From VAZQ01 sp963725185 (GTDB lineage Bacteria; Pseudomonadota; Alphaproteobacteria; Rhizobiales; Xanthobacteraceae), in assembly GCA_963725185.1 (NCBI GenBank), contig CAVRXO010000003.1:558001-622000 (forward strand): a stretch of DNA of 64,000 bases, read 5' to 3'. A program made the position numbers and the translations under genes. Of the stretch, positions 1 to 8,767 are shown piece by piece. Below the pieces are notes generated by a model, which saw only the letters and a list, made by a program, of their open reading frames with translations, did not search any database and was not told the origin of the DNA. Every line of letters begins with the position of its first letter. Positions within the stretch are counted from its first letter, which is position 1.

Positions 1-241
1 CGGCTATGGCAAGATGGTCGAGGTCGATCACGGCAATGGATTGGCGACCCGCTATGGCCACATGTCCGAGATCGACGTGAAGGTCGGCCAGCAGGTCAAG
101 ATCGGCCAGACCCTCGGCAAGGTCGGCACCACCGGCCGTTCGACCGGCCCGCACCTGCACTACGAGACCAGGATCGACGGCGAGCCGGTGGATCCCCAGA
201 AATTCCTCAGCGCCGGCAGCAAGCTCGCCGACGCGCTGTGA
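1..241 (+). CDS. M23 family metallopeptidase, C-terminal part
   Basis: The reading frame is open from the first base (codons start at base 2) and ends in TGA at 239-241, so only the last ~79 residues are present. They carry the C-terminal hallmarks of a LytM/M23 zinc endopeptidase: VDHGNGLATRYGHM (the H-x-H region of the lysostaphin-type fold), then QVKIGQTLGKVGTTGRSTGPHLHYE, in which HLH supplies metal and catalytic histidines. M23 proteins cleave peptidoglycan cross-bridges in the periplasm, or act as amidase activators. The N-terminal part, including any signal peptide or coiled coil, lies outside the window, so the subtype cannot be told. Confidence 0.93.
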   Translation, partial: GYGKMVEVDHGNGLATRYGHMSEIDVKVGQQVKIGQTLGKVGTTGRSTGPHLHYETRIDGEPVDPQKFLSAGSKLADAL

Positions 242-296
242 GAGCCGCGGCGCGGTACGTTCGACCTATGGCTGAGCTTGAAATCGAAGCAGACTC

Positions 297-1625
297 TCAG
301 CTTGGGTTGTCGAGACTGAACACGCCGCTGTCTTCATCATACGCAAAGGCCTCGCCATAGCGGGCCCAGGAGATGACGGCGCGCAGCGTCTCTTCGGCCG
401 CTTCATCAGACATGTGGTCTTCCAATTCGTCACGGAAACGGCTGGCGGGAGCACGGTGGGTGGCCCTCTCGTCAAGCACATGCTTGATATGCCCAGCCAG
501 CGGCACATAGGTCAAAAGGTGCTGCTTGAACAGCCGCTTGCGGTCATCGAGGTCAAGGCGCACGAAGTGCTTGCCGGCCTCGGTCAGGCGCAGGTCGCCC
601 TCCGCCAACTCGGCAAATCGAAGCAGCTGAAGGGTTTCGGCCGCTGGAAAGAGCTCGTCGATCTCCATCTGCAGGCTTGTCGCCAAGGGCGGCAAGTCGG
701 CGCGCCCGTTGTACGGCTCGGCCGCGACCGCCTCCATCAAGCCGGCCAGCACGTTGGACGATACCCGCGGCAGCACCATGGAGATCCCGGTCCCGGGAAA
801 ACCTTCGCGGGCGGACTTGCTGGCCGGGCCGGACGTCATGCGGGCATAGATGTCGTCCACCAGCTGTCGGAACCGGGGGTCGAGCCGGCTGCGCGGCTGC
901 GGCAGATCGACCTTGATCTCACCGAGAATCCGTCCGGGATTGGAGGAGAAGATCAGGATGCGGTCGCACATCAGGACCGCTTCCTCGATATTGTGCGTGA
1001 CCATGAGGATGGACGAGATCGGCATGCGTCCTTCGCACCAGAGATCGAGAAGATCGGTGCGCAGCGTTTCGGCGGTCAGCACATCGAGCGCCGAGAACGG
1101 CTCGTCCATCAACAGGACCTGGGGATGCACCACCAGGGCGCGGGCAAGCCCGACCCGTTGTCGCATGCCGCCGGAAAGCTCCTTCGGATAGGCGATCTCG
1201 TAGCCGTCGAGGCCGATGAGATCGATCGCGGCGAGCGCGCGCTTGGTGCGCGCGGCCGGATCGACGCGCTTGGCCTCCAGCCCGACCTCGACGTTCTCGA
1301 GCACGGTCAGCCAGGGAAACAGGGCAAAGCTCTGGAACACCATGGCGACCTGGCTGGCCGGGCCTTCCACCTCGACACCGCCGATCTTGACGGTTCCGGA
1401 GGTCGGCCGCATCAGCCCGGCGATGACGCGAAGCAGCGTGGACTTGCCGCAGCCCGAGCGTCCGAGCAGCGCCACGATCTCATTGCTTCGCAAGCTCAGA
1501 TTGACATCATCGAGAACGAGGTGGCCCTTGGCGCCGCCCTCGCCATAGACGTGACGCACGCCGGCAATCTCGACCAGGGCGTCGGAAGCGGAAACAGGTG
1601 CGCGCGCCGAAACGGCCGTGTCCAT
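297..1625 (-). CDS. ABC transporter ATP-binding protein, NitT/TauT type, with C-terminal AAA-associated domain
   Basis: ATPase subunit of an importer of the nitrate/sulfonate/taurine class. The nucleotide-binding domain has Walker A (GRSGCGKST), Q-loop (MVFQSFALFPW), signature (LSGGMRQR), Walker B (VLLMDEPFSALD) and the switch histidine (MVTHNIEEA). After about residue 260 comes a ~170-residue extension, starting GTGISMVLPRV, of the AAA-associated C-terminal domain found in this subgroup. A TTG at 1643 would add six residues. The ATG at 1625 is preferred because AAAAGGA lies just upstream. A permease is expected immediately upstream, but only a broken C-terminal remnant is there, and no substrate-binding protein follows, so the ATPase is probably an orphan whose partner is elsewhere or lost. 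Confidence 0.9.
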   Translation of the reverse strand: MDTAVSARAPVSASDALVEIAGVRHVYGEGGAKGHLVLDDVNLSLRSNEIVALLGRSGCGKSTLLRVIAGLMRPTSGTVKIGGVEVEGPASQVAMVFQSFALFPWLTVLENVEVGLEAKRVDPAARTKRALAAIDLIGLDGYEIAYPKELSGGMRQRVGLARALVVHPQVLLMDEPFSALDVLTAETLRTDLLDLWCEGRMPISSILMVTHNIEEAVLMCDRILIFSSNPGRILGEIKVDLPQPRSRLDPRFRQLVDDIYARMTSGPASKSAREGFPGTGISMVLPRVSSNVLAGLMEAVAAEPYNGRADLPPLATSLQMEIDELFPAAETLQLLRFAELAEGDLRLTEAGKHFVRLDLDDRKRLFKQHLLTYVPLAGHIKHVLDERATHRAPASRFRDELEDHMSDEAAEETLRAVISWARYGEAFAYDEDSGVFSLDNPS

Positions 1626-1632
1626 GGCTCGA

Positions 1633-1810
1633 TTCCTTTTCAATCAGGCGAAAGCATTGCTCGGCCAGCCGATACAGCGGCCGCCATATCAGCCGCTAGA
1701 GCGTGCCCACAAAGATCGACATGACGGCGATACCTGGAACGACGCGAGGACAATCGCCAGCTCCGGTCGCATTTATCATATAGGCGCCGCGCCCGGCAGC
1801 CTCCAGCCGG
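1633..1810 (-). pseudogene. Remnant of an ABC permease C-terminus (NitT/TauT type)
   Basis: Read on the minus strand just upstream of the ATPase, the frame gives GRGAYMINATGAGDCPRVV and then PGIAVMSIFVGTL, a TAG stop (1696-1698), and in the same frame RLIWRPLYRLAEQCFRL. This is the usual end of NitT/TauT permeases (consensus near GIAVMSLFVVxLNRLLWRPLY), with TAG standing in the position of a conserved residue. Nothing permease-like is visible further upstream, so this is a decayed fragment of about 55 codons. Confidence rests on a remembered family pattern and was not checked by a search. Confidence 0.7.
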
Positions 1811-1983
1811 GCCGCGGTAAGGCCACCCCGGTGACTGAGCGCAAGCGCTTCGTCAACAGAAGAGCGAAACCGCTGGGAGTGAAATTGGCCACCGTCGAGC
1901 CCAAGCGACATGTCACGCAGCCTACAGCTGACCGTGTGACAGGCATGTTACACCACAGCCTCCGCGCGCCGGCCCCAGGCCAA
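1811..1983. other. Intergenic, no gene recognised
   Basis: Between the permease remnant and the end of the rhomboid gene. Open frames here show no family pattern. No promoter, terminator or repeat stands out. Confidence 0.5.
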
Positions 1984-2739
1984 CTAGAGCCGTGTCCGCG
2001 GCTTGACGAGCGGGACATGCCTTCGGTGCGAAGCCCAGGTCGCCGTACGCACATGGGTCCTAATGCCGATCGCATTGGCGGACAGCGCAAACAGCGCCCC
2101 GAAGGCAAATCCGCCGATATGGGCCCACCATGCGACCGCGGTCGCCATTCCGGGCACTGCAAGCTCGGACGTTCCCTGGATCACCTGCAGGCCGAACCAG
2201 ATTAGCGCAAAGATCATGGCAGGCACGGGAATAAAGAGCGGGATGATGCCCAGGAGAATGATGGTGACGACCCGCTCGGCCGGATAGATCACCGCGTAGG
2301 CTGCAATGACGGCGGCGATTGCTCCTGAGGCCCCGAGTGCCGGCTCGGTCGATCCAATGTGGGTCAACACATGGACCGCGCTCGCCGCCACCCCACCCCC
2401 GAGGTAAAGCACCAAGAAAACGGCCCTGCCGAGCCGGGCTTCCAGCGCGGGGCCGAAGATCCAGAGGAACCACATATTCGAGATCAGATGCAGCCATCCC
2501 GCATGCATGAACGTGTTGGTGAGCAGCGGCCACCAGTTCGTCGGGTCAAGCCCTAACCGCAGCGCGAATGCCGGGTTGGTATAGCGAACCGGAACCAGCG
2601 CCAGGTGCACCAACAGCGCATTCTCGGCGCGAGGCGGCAAGCTCCACATCCATACGAAGACCAGCGTATTGACCGCGATGAGCCCGAGCACCACGATCGG
2701 TCGCGCTGCACGCGGAGCCGTATCAATGAATGGAAACAA
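1984..2739 (-). CDS. Rhomboid family intramembrane serine protease
   Basis: A 251-residue polytopic membrane protein. The rhomboid catalytic dyad is visible: the nucleophile serine in GASGA (about S138) and the histidine in AHIGG (about H207). The oxyanion and loop-1 region HAGWLHLISNMWFLWIFG and the ALEARLGR turn also match the family. Rhomboids cleave transmembrane helices near the membrane surface; the substrate here is unknown. The start is a TTG preceded by a GAGG-type ribosome-binding site, and no nearby ATG preserves the MFPFID opening typical of bacterial rhomboids. It lies alone between the ABC ATPase and the kdp operon, with no obvious link to either. Confidence 0.9.
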   Translation of the reverse strand: MFPFIDTAPRAARPIVVLGLIAVNTLVFVWMWSLPPRAENALLVHLALVPVRYTNPAFALRLGLDPTNWWPLLTNTFMHAGWLHLISNMWFLWIFGPALEARLGRAVFLVLYLGGGVAASAVHVLTHIGSTEPALGASGAIAAVIAAYAVIYPAERVVTIILLGIIPLFIPVPAMIFALIWFGLQVIQGTSELAVPGMATAVAWWAHIGGFAFGALFALSANAIGIRTHVRTATWASHRRHVPLVKPRTRL

Positions 2740-2827
2740 GCCGCGAACCTCATCGGGCTAACGGCTGCCCGCGTGCCGTTCCGAAACCTTGCGACAAATA
2801 TTAAGTGGCAACCGCCTGCGGCAAATG

Positions 2828-3520
2828 TCAGCCCTGCGGGGCCCGCAACCGATAGCCGATTCCGGTTTCAGTCAAGATGTGTTGCGGGCGTTCGGGATCG
2901 GCTTCGATCTTTTGCCTGAGTTGCCGCACGTAAACCCGTAGGTACTGCGCGTCGGTCGTTTCGTGCCACAACTCGGCAAGCAGAAATTTGTGGGTCAGCA
3001 CCTTGCCGGCGTGCTGCACCAGGGCCCGCAGCAGCTCAAATTCCTTGGGCGAGAGCCTCACCTCCTTGTCCGCAACCTTAACGGCGTGCCTGATCAGGTC
3101 AACCGAAAGATCGCCGGCCCGGAAGATCGACGGCTCGCCGCCGACGTGGGGTTGATGGCGCACCGCGGCTCGTATCCGGGCCAGCAGCTCGTCCATACCG
3201 AAGGGCTTGGTTACATAGTCGTTGGCCCCATGATCGAGCGCCTCGACTTTGCCGGCCTCACTGCCGTGATTCGAGAGCACGATGATTGGAACCCGGTGGT
3301 CGCGACCGCGGATCTTCCGGAGCAGTTCGAGGCCTTCCACATCGGGAAGATCGAGATCGAGAATGATCAAGTCGGGATTTTGCGAGAGCAGCCGGAGCGA
3401 CGTCTTTCCGTCGGAAGCTTCCAGGAGCTTGTAGCCCCGCGTCCGCAGTCCCAGCCGCAAGAGCTTGCGGATGGGCGGCTCGTCGTCAACGATGAGGACC
3501 TTGAGCGGGGCTGCGCTCAT
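2828..3520 (-). CDS. kdpE: KdpE-type response regulator (kdp operon 1)
   Basis: OmpR/PhoB-class regulator of 230 residues: a receiver domain with the acidic pair VDDEPP, phospho-acceptor D55 in LIILDLDLPD and the conserved lysine in VTKPFGMDEL, then a winged-helix DNA-binding domain ending in YVRQLRQKIEADPERP and GIGYRL. It is clearly paralogous to the KdpE at 25982-26671, with near-identical helices. KdpE activates kdp transcription when its kinase KdpD senses low potassium or turgor stress. Here no kdpD precedes it: kdpC ends 66 bp upstream, and a short frame ending in TGA overlaps the kdpE ATG in the ATGA pattern usual for a kdpD-kdpE junction. A GGAG lies 8 nt before the ATG. It may be phosphorylated by the KdpD of operon 2. 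Confidence 0.92.
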   Translation of the reverse strand: MSAAPLKVLIVDDEPPIRKLLRLGLRTRGYKLLEASDGKTSLRLLSQNPDLIILDLDLPDVEGLELLRKIRGRDHRVPIIVLSNHGSEAGKVEALDHGANDYVTKPFGMDELLARIRAAVRHQPHVGGEPSIFRAGDLSVDLIRHAVKVADKEVRLSPKEFELLRALVQHAGKVLTHKFLLAELWHETTDAQYLRVYVRQLRQKIEADPERPQHILTETGIGYRLRAPQG

Positions 3521-3586
3521 GTCGCCGTCTCCAGTCGCTGCCCGAAAGCGGCCTGCGCCGCGCCCGCCCGGCGCGCGAGCTCCTGC

Positions 3587-4603
3587 TCAGGACGGCTCGC
3601 CGTAGTGCTCGCGCAAAGCCAGATTGATCTCCAGCACATTGACGATCGCCTCGCCGAACCATCCGGCGCCCGGGCTGAATGCATGCTGTTGCAGGATAGC
3701 TTCGACCTCCTGCTTGATCTGTGCCGGATCGCGCTTGAGATCTTCGGCCCATTTCCCGGCGACGCGGTCGACTTGAAACTCTGCATTCGCAAGCGTGATG
3801 TGCGGATCAAGCCCCGAGCCGGACGCCGTAACGAAGTCACCCGGCACCTCCTGCAGCGCAGCGTCGGCATGCTCCTCGCGCCACATCAGGAAGAACGTCG
3901 ATTGGACGTCGGAACCCTCCTTCACCGGCTCGATCGCGGTCACATCCTTGCCATCCGGCCCTTTATGCGTCACCGCGGAGGGGAACATGCCGGGATGATC
4001 CTTCGAGAAATGCTCGAAGAACACCACCGCAAGATCGGCCGCCTTAGGCTGCGGCGTTCCTGGATTTGCTTTCACGAACTCGGCGACGACGTCCGGGTTG
4101 GCTTTGGACCAATCGTCCACATAGGCCGCGTGCGTCGGATCTGCCGCAACCCAGGCCTGGGCGAGCGAATTGTGCGCATCCGCCCATTGCGCCACGATGC
4201 TGGGCATTCCGCCGTATTGGTCGGCTTGAAACCAGGCCTCGACATCGGGTGCTACCGGCTGACCCTTCTTCGGCCCATCGCCATATGTCTCGATCGGGCC
4301 GATGGTGCGGGCGGCGCGGTCACGCAGCCCATAGTTGGAGGGCGCCAGCGCCGAGGACGCCGAAGCCGTTCCGTCATAGGAGGCGGCCGAAGGGCGCGGC
4401 CAGAAATACTCGTCCTTGGTGAAGGGCTGCGCCACCAGAAGCGAGCCGACTGGCTTGCCGTCCGGCCCGTTCACGATGCTGCCGTTGGCCTGGAATGGAA
4501 AGAACGTCTGGCCGATCCCCCACAGGATCAGCGGATAGATCCCGCAGGTCAGCACGACCGCGAAACCCAACAGCCACAGGCTTTTTGTGAAAGAGCGCAA
4601 CAT
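3587..4603 (-). CDS. kdpC: KdpC, potassium-transporting ATPase subunit C, long form
   Basis: KdpC stabilises the KdpA-KdpB complex in the inner membrane. The N-terminal membrane helix (residues ~8-35), the FPFQANGSIV region, and the YFWPRPSA and SNYGLRDR motifs are normal, and the C-terminal third restarts with FVTASGSGLDPHIT and ends NLALREHYGEPS. Between about residues 100 and 250 there is an insertion of roughly 150 residues, making 338 residues against about 190-200 for a standard KdpC. The insert has no membrane segment and reads as a soluble, probably helical periplasmic domain. AAGGAGA precedes the ATG. It follows kdpB by 25 bp and is followed by kdpE. Confidence 0.93.
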   Translation of the reverse strand: MLRSFTKSLWLLGFAVVLTCGIYPLILWGIGQTFFPFQANGSIVNGPDGKPVGSLLVAQPFTKDEYFWPRPSAASYDGTASASSALAPSNYGLRDRAARTIGPIETYGDGPKKGQPVAPDVEAWFQADQYGGMPSIVAQWADAHNSLAQAWVAADPTHAAYVDDWSKANPDVVAEFVKANPGTPQPKAADLAVVFFEHFSKDHPGMFPSAVTHKGPDGKDVTAIEPVKEGSDVQSTFFLMWREEHADAALQEVPGDFVTASGSGLDPHITLANAEFQVDRVAGKWAEDLKRDPAQIKQEVEAILQQHAFSPGAGWFGEAIVNVLEINLALREHYGEPS

Positions 4604-4628
4604 GGCGCATCTCCTTAAGTTGAATCGA

Positions 4629-6758
4629 TCAAGCGACCAGGTGCAAGGCCGCCATGAACATGTCGATGAGCTTGATGCCGATGAACGGCGCGATGACGCC
4701 GCCGAGGCCCCAGACCAGCAAATTGCGGCGCAGCAGCGCGTCGGCTCCGATCGGGCGATAACGCACGCCCTTGAGCGCGACGGGGATCAGCAGCGGGATG
4801 ATCAGCGCGTTGAATATCACCGCCGAAAGGATCGCCGAGGTCGGCGAATGCAGGTGCATGACGTCCATCAGCTTGAGCCAGGGCAGCGTCGCCGCGAACA
4901 AGGCCGGCACGATGGCGAAATACTTTGCAACGTCGTTGGCGATCGAGAAAGTGGTGAGCGCGCCGCGCGTCATCAGCAATTCCTTGCCGATTCCCACCAC
5001 CTCGATGAGCTTGGTCGGATCGCTGTCGAGATCGACCATGTTGCCGGCCTCTTTCGCGGCTTGCGTGCCGGCATTCATCGCCAGCCCCACGTCCGCTTGC
5101 GCCAACGCCGGAGCGTCGTTGGTGCCATCCCCCATCATCGCCACGAGCTTGCCCTCCGCCTGCTCCTTGCGCAGGTACGCGAGCTTGTTCTCCGGCGTCG
5201 CCTCGGCGAGGAAGTCGTCAACCCCGGCGCGCTGGGCGATGGTCGCGGCCGTGAGCTGGTTGTCGCCCGTGATCATGATGGTACGCAGACCCATCTTGCG
5301 AAGCAGCGCGACCCGCTCGGCGATATTGGGCTTGAGCGTGTCCTGAAGCACTATCGCCCCGAGGACGCGTCTGCCGTCGGCGACGAGCAGCGGCGTCGCC
5401 CCTTCCGCTGCTGCCTTCGTGATGAGCGACTCGATCCCGGCCGGTGGCGTCGTGCCCAATTTGTTCAGAAGGGCGACCACCGCATCCGGAGCGCCCTTTC
5501 GAATTTGTCGCCCGTCGGCCAGGTCGATGCCGCTCATCCGCGTCTGTGCCGAGAACTCGATGAACTTCGACTGGCTCGGGGCGGCGATCATCTCCTGCGC
5601 CACGCCGCCGGCGAGCACTGCGGCGACGATGCTTTGCCCTTCCGGCGTGCGGTCGGCGGCCGACGCGAGCGCGGAGGCAACGCACAGGTCCCGCTCCGTC
5701 ACGCCGGGAAGCGGCAGGAATTGCGAGGCGCGGCGGGCACCGAGCGTGATCGTGCCGGTCTTGTCGAGCAGAACGATGTCGACATCGCCGGCGGTCTCGA
5801 CCGCGTGTCCGCTCTTGGCAATGATGTTGGCGCGCAGCGCCCGATCCATTCCGGCTATCCCGATGGCGGCCAGCAACGCGCCGATCGTGGTCGGGATCAA
5901 GCAGACCACCAACGCCACCAGCGTAGGCACGTCGGTGCCGAGGCTCTGCAAGGGCGAGCTCAGGCTGAGATACGAAGTCATGTATTGCTCGGCGCTGTAC
6001 GCCATCGGCCACAGCGGCACCACCACGATCAGGAAGATGAGGGTGAATGCCGTCAGCACGAGCGTAAGTGCGATCTCGTTCGGCGTGCGCTGGCGTACCG
6101 CGCCTTCCACCAGCGCGATCATCCGGTCAAGAAAGGATTCGCCGTAGCCCGCGACGATGCTCACGACGATGCGATCCGACAATACCGTGGTGCCGCCGGT
6201 CACGCCGGAGCGGTCGCCACCGGCCTCGCGAATCACCGGTGCCGACTCGCCGGTGATGGCGGATTCGTCGATCGACGCGATGCCCTCCGTCACCTCACCA
6301 TCGCCCGGGATCATCTCGCCGGTGCCAACAACGACCTGATCGCCCGGCTTGAGCTGGATCGAGGTGACCACTTCGATCCGGCCGTCGGCGCGCAGGCGGT
6401 TGGCGGGGGTCGAAACGCGGGTGCGGCGCAAGAAGGCCGCCTGTGCGCGTCCACGCTCTTCGGCGAACGCGGTGGCGAAATTCGCAAACAGCACCGTCAA
6501 CCACAGCCAGATGTCGAGCGCCACGAAATAGCCGAGCGAGAACGGGCCGGTCGAAGCACCAAATACCGCACGCAGGATGAAGGCCAGCGTCAGGATGGCC
6601 CCAACCTCGACGACGAACATCACCGGGTTCTGCCACTGGATGTCCGGCCGCAACATGATGAAAGACTGCTTCAGCGCGCTGATAGCAAGCGGCTTGGAGA
6701 ACAGCTGCTGCCACCGTTCGGCTTTTCTATCGTGCGTAGCGGGGCCTGCGATATCCAT
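4629..6758 (-). CDS. kdpB: KdpB, potassium-transporting P-type ATPase catalytic subunit (operon 1)
   Basis: The P-type ATPase subunit that powers KdpFABC. Diagnostic motifs: AITGESAPV in the actuator domain, the phosphorylation motif DKTGTIT (Asp near residue 332), MITGDNQLTA, and the hinge MMGDGTNDAPALAQADVG. The frame is open to 6911, but that would overlap the end of kdpA by over 100 bp. The ATG at 6758 is preferred because a GGAG sits 7 nt upstream, giving 709 residues and a 40-bp gap after kdpA. The protein is related to, but clearly diverged from, the KdpB at 20452-22569. Confidence 0.95.
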   Translation of the reverse strand: MDIAGPATHDRKAERWQQLFSKPLAISALKQSFIMLRPDIQWQNPVMFVVEVGAILTLAFILRAVFGASTGPFSLGYFVALDIWLWLTVLFANFATAFAEERGRAQAAFLRRTRVSTPANRLRADGRIEVVTSIQLKPGDQVVVGTGEMIPGDGEVTEGIASIDESAITGESAPVIREAGGDRSGVTGGTTVLSDRIVVSIVAGYGESFLDRMIALVEGAVRQRTPNEIALTLVLTAFTLIFLIVVVPLWPMAYSAEQYMTSYLSLSSPLQSLGTDVPTLVALVVCLIPTTIGALLAAIGIAGMDRALRANIIAKSGHAVETAGDVDIVLLDKTGTITLGARRASQFLPLPGVTERDLCVASALASAADRTPEGQSIVAAVLAGGVAQEMIAAPSQSKFIEFSAQTRMSGIDLADGRQIRKGAPDAVVALLNKLGTTPPAGIESLITKAAAEGATPLLVADGRRVLGAIVLQDTLKPNIAERVALLRKMGLRTIMITGDNQLTAATIAQRAGVDDFLAEATPENKLAYLRKEQAEGKLVAMMGDGTNDAPALAQADVGLAMNAGTQAAKEAGNMVDLDSDPTKLIEVVGIGKELLMTRGALTTFSIANDVAKYFAIVPALFAATLPWLKLMDVMHLHSPTSAILSAVIFNALIIPLLIPVALKGVRYRPIGADALLRRNLLVWGLGGVIAPFIGIKLIDMFMAALHLVA

Positions 6759-6798
6759 GGCCATCTCCATAGTGCGTGTTGCGGCTGCGGTCGGGCGC

Positions 6799-8616
6799 TC
6801 AACCGCCGAACGGAATCGGTCCGAGGTGCTCTGCGATCGGACCGAGTGCCGCAACCGGGAGGAAAAGCAGGGCGCCGATGATAACAATGGTTCCGAGCAG
6901 GAGGAATCCAAAGGTCAGGGTGTCGTCGCGCATCGTTCCGAGCGAGGCCGGCGCCTCTTTCTTGCGCCCGAGGAAGAAGGCCATCGCGATCGGCGCGATG
7001 ATCGGCAGGTAGCGCGAGAACAGCATGACGAGACCGGTCCCGATGTCGAGCGGTACGGCCTCCGGCGCCGGATTGGCATTGTCGTTCAAGCCATAGGTCA
7101 CGCCCAACCCGTCGAACGCCGATCCGTTGTTCGCCGACGCGGACGAGTACTGATAGACGATCTGCGAGAAGCCGTGCGGGCCAGGGTTGCTTTCGGCCTT
7201 GACGCCCCAGTCGGTGGCCGCGAACAGTCCGCTCGGCCCGAGGATGAGGAATGGATGCACGAGGAGCGCGATCACCGCGAGCTTCATCTCACGCGCGCCC
7301 ACCTTGCGGCCGAGATATTCGGGGCTGCGGCCGACCATCTGGCCCGCGAGGAAGACGCCGATGATCAGGAAGATCAAAAGGTTGATCATGCCCACGCCCT
7401 TGCCGCCGAACACGCAGTTGAGCCACATGCCGATAAAGGGCGAGAGGCTGGCGACGGGGTTGAGGCTGTCGTGCTCGGCATTCACCGCGCCGCAGGTCAC
7501 GTCGGTGGTGATGGCGGCAAACACCGCGCCGGCCGAGGTGCCGAAGCGCAGCTCCTTGCCTTCGAGATTGCCGAGATGCTGCTCGACCGGCAGGCTCGCC
7601 ACCGTGGGCAGGGTAACGGTGCGTTTGCCGCTGGGATCGCTCGCGTCCGCGATCTGATAGCTGCGCTCGGTTGCGGTTCCGGTGAAGGCTGCGTTCGGCT
7701 GCAGCGTGTCCCACTCTATGGTCCACCAGATCAGCGCCACCATCATCGTCAGCATGACCCCATAGATGACGACCGAGTGGCGAATTCGGCGCAGCATCCG
7801 CCCGTACATCAGAACGAGCGAGAACGGAAAGATCATCATCGCGAAGGTCGTGAAGAAATTCGATACGGCCGAGGGATTCTCCAACGGATGCGCCGCGTTC
7901 ATCCCGTAGAATCCGCCGCCGTTGGTGCCTAGCATCTTGATGGGAATCACGGCCGCGACCGGCCCGACGATGATGTTCTGCGGTTTCGCCTGGCCCTGAT
8001 CGTCAGTGCCCATCGAGGCGGGCTCGAGCGTGGTCACCGTCTGCTCGCTCGCATAGGTCATCGGCATGCCCTCATGCATGAAGATGACCCCGATGATCAG
8101 CGCGACCGGCAGGTAGATGTAGACCACCACGCGCCACATATCGATGAAGAAGTTTCCGACCATCGACTCGCCGCGAAACGCGCGGATGATCGCCGCCAGG
8201 GCGCAGAAGCCGATCGAGGCCGACAGGAACATGTTCGGCAGGATGAAGAAGATCTGGCTGAAATTCGAAAGGTGCTGATCGCCCGAATAGTGCTGCAGGT
8301 TCGTGTTCGTCATGAACGAGATGACGGTGTTGAAGATTGCCGACGGGGCCAGGATGCCGCGCCCGAGCGGATTGAGCGGCGCCACCGGCTGCAGGCACAG
8401 GACAATGTATCCGAACGTGAACAGCACTGCCGTGAAAGCCAGCATCGCCACGACATACTGCTTCCAGTTCTGCGGGCCGCTGTCGAGCTTGGCCTCGAAC
8501 CAGGCAAGCGGGCCGGGCATCTTCAATCGGCCGTCCATGACCGACGCAAAGTAAGCGCTCAGCGGTATCGACAGAAGAATTGTGACGGCGAGCAACAGAA
8601 GCGGGAGCGTCCACAT
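6799..8616 (-). CDS. kdpA: KdpA, potassium-transporting ATPase subunit A, long form (operon 1)
   Basis: Potassium-binding, channel-like subunit of KdpFABC, a superfamily-of-K-transporters fold with repeated M-P-M units. The filter-region motifs SFMTNTNLQHY, LGTNGGGFYGMNAAHP, CGAVNAEHDS and NNGSAFDGL are present. It has 605 residues, longer than its paralogue at 18712 (571) and E. coli KdpA (about 557). The extra length lies partly in the loop around ATERSYQIADASDPSGKRTV (about 345-365), consistent with a distinct KdpA subclass pairing with the long KdpC. AGGAAA precedes the ATG. It starts 59 bp after the kdpF stop. Confidence 0.95.
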   Translation of the reverse strand: MWTLPLLLLAVTILLSIPLSAYFASVMDGRLKMPGPLAWFEAKLDSGPQNWKQYVVAMLAFTAVLFTFGYIVLCLQPVAPLNPLGRGILAPSAIFNTVISFMTNTNLQHYSGDQHLSNFSQIFFILPNMFLSASIGFCALAAIIRAFRGESMVGNFFIDMWRVVVYIYLPVALIIGVIFMHEGMPMTYASEQTVTTLEPASMGTDDQGQAKPQNIIVGPVAAVIPIKMLGTNGGGFYGMNAAHPLENPSAVSNFFTTFAMMIFPFSLVLMYGRMLRRIRHSVVIYGVMLTMMVALIWWTIEWDTLQPNAAFTGTATERSYQIADASDPSGKRTVTLPTVASLPVEQHLGNLEGKELRFGTSAGAVFAAITTDVTCGAVNAEHDSLNPVASLSPFIGMWLNCVFGGKGVGMINLLIFLIIGVFLAGQMVGRSPEYLGRKVGAREMKLAVIALLVHPFLILGPSGLFAATDWGVKAESNPGPHGFSQIVYQYSSASANNGSAFDGLGVTYGLNDNANPAPEAVPLDIGTGLVMLFSRYLPIIAPIAMAFFLGRKKEAPASLGTMRDDTLTFGFLLLGTIVIIGALLFLPVAALGPIAEHLGPIPFGG

Positions 8617-8675
8617 GGCAGGTTTCCTAGCTCGTTGTATTCACCGGAGCAGGCAAGCGATCCGGCAGTCTTGCG

Positions 8676-8756
8676 CTAAAACCACTCGGGGCGCACGAGC
8701 GCCGTGCCCAAGTAGATGAACAGCAACAAGGTGATCAGCGCGGTCAAATAGATCAT
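8676..8756 (-). CDS. kdpF: KdpF, small subunit of the Kdp ATPase (operon 1)
   Basis: A 26-residue single-span membrane peptide beginning MIYLTALITLL and ending ALVRPEWF. A short hydrophobic helix followed by a RPE-type C-terminus, placed directly before kdpA, is the KdpF pattern. KdpF is a lipid-like stabiliser of the KdpFABC complex. Confidence 0.85.
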   Translation of the reverse strand: MIYLTALITLLLFIYLGTALVRPEWF

Positions 8757-8767
8757 GACTGCTCTCT

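Noticed and set aside
414..1724. 436-codon plus-strand open frame over the ABC ATPase
   Set aside because: Antisense shadow of a gene with clear Walker and signature motifs; typical of high-GC DNA.
3521..3586. Possible kdpD remnant between kdpC and kdpE of operon 1
   Set aside because: Only the ATGA overlap pattern is suggestive; the few residues do not convincingly match either end of KdpD.
4587..6881. 764-codon plus-strand frame opposite kdpB
   Set aside because: Arg/His/Asp-rich antisense frame of kdpB without family features.
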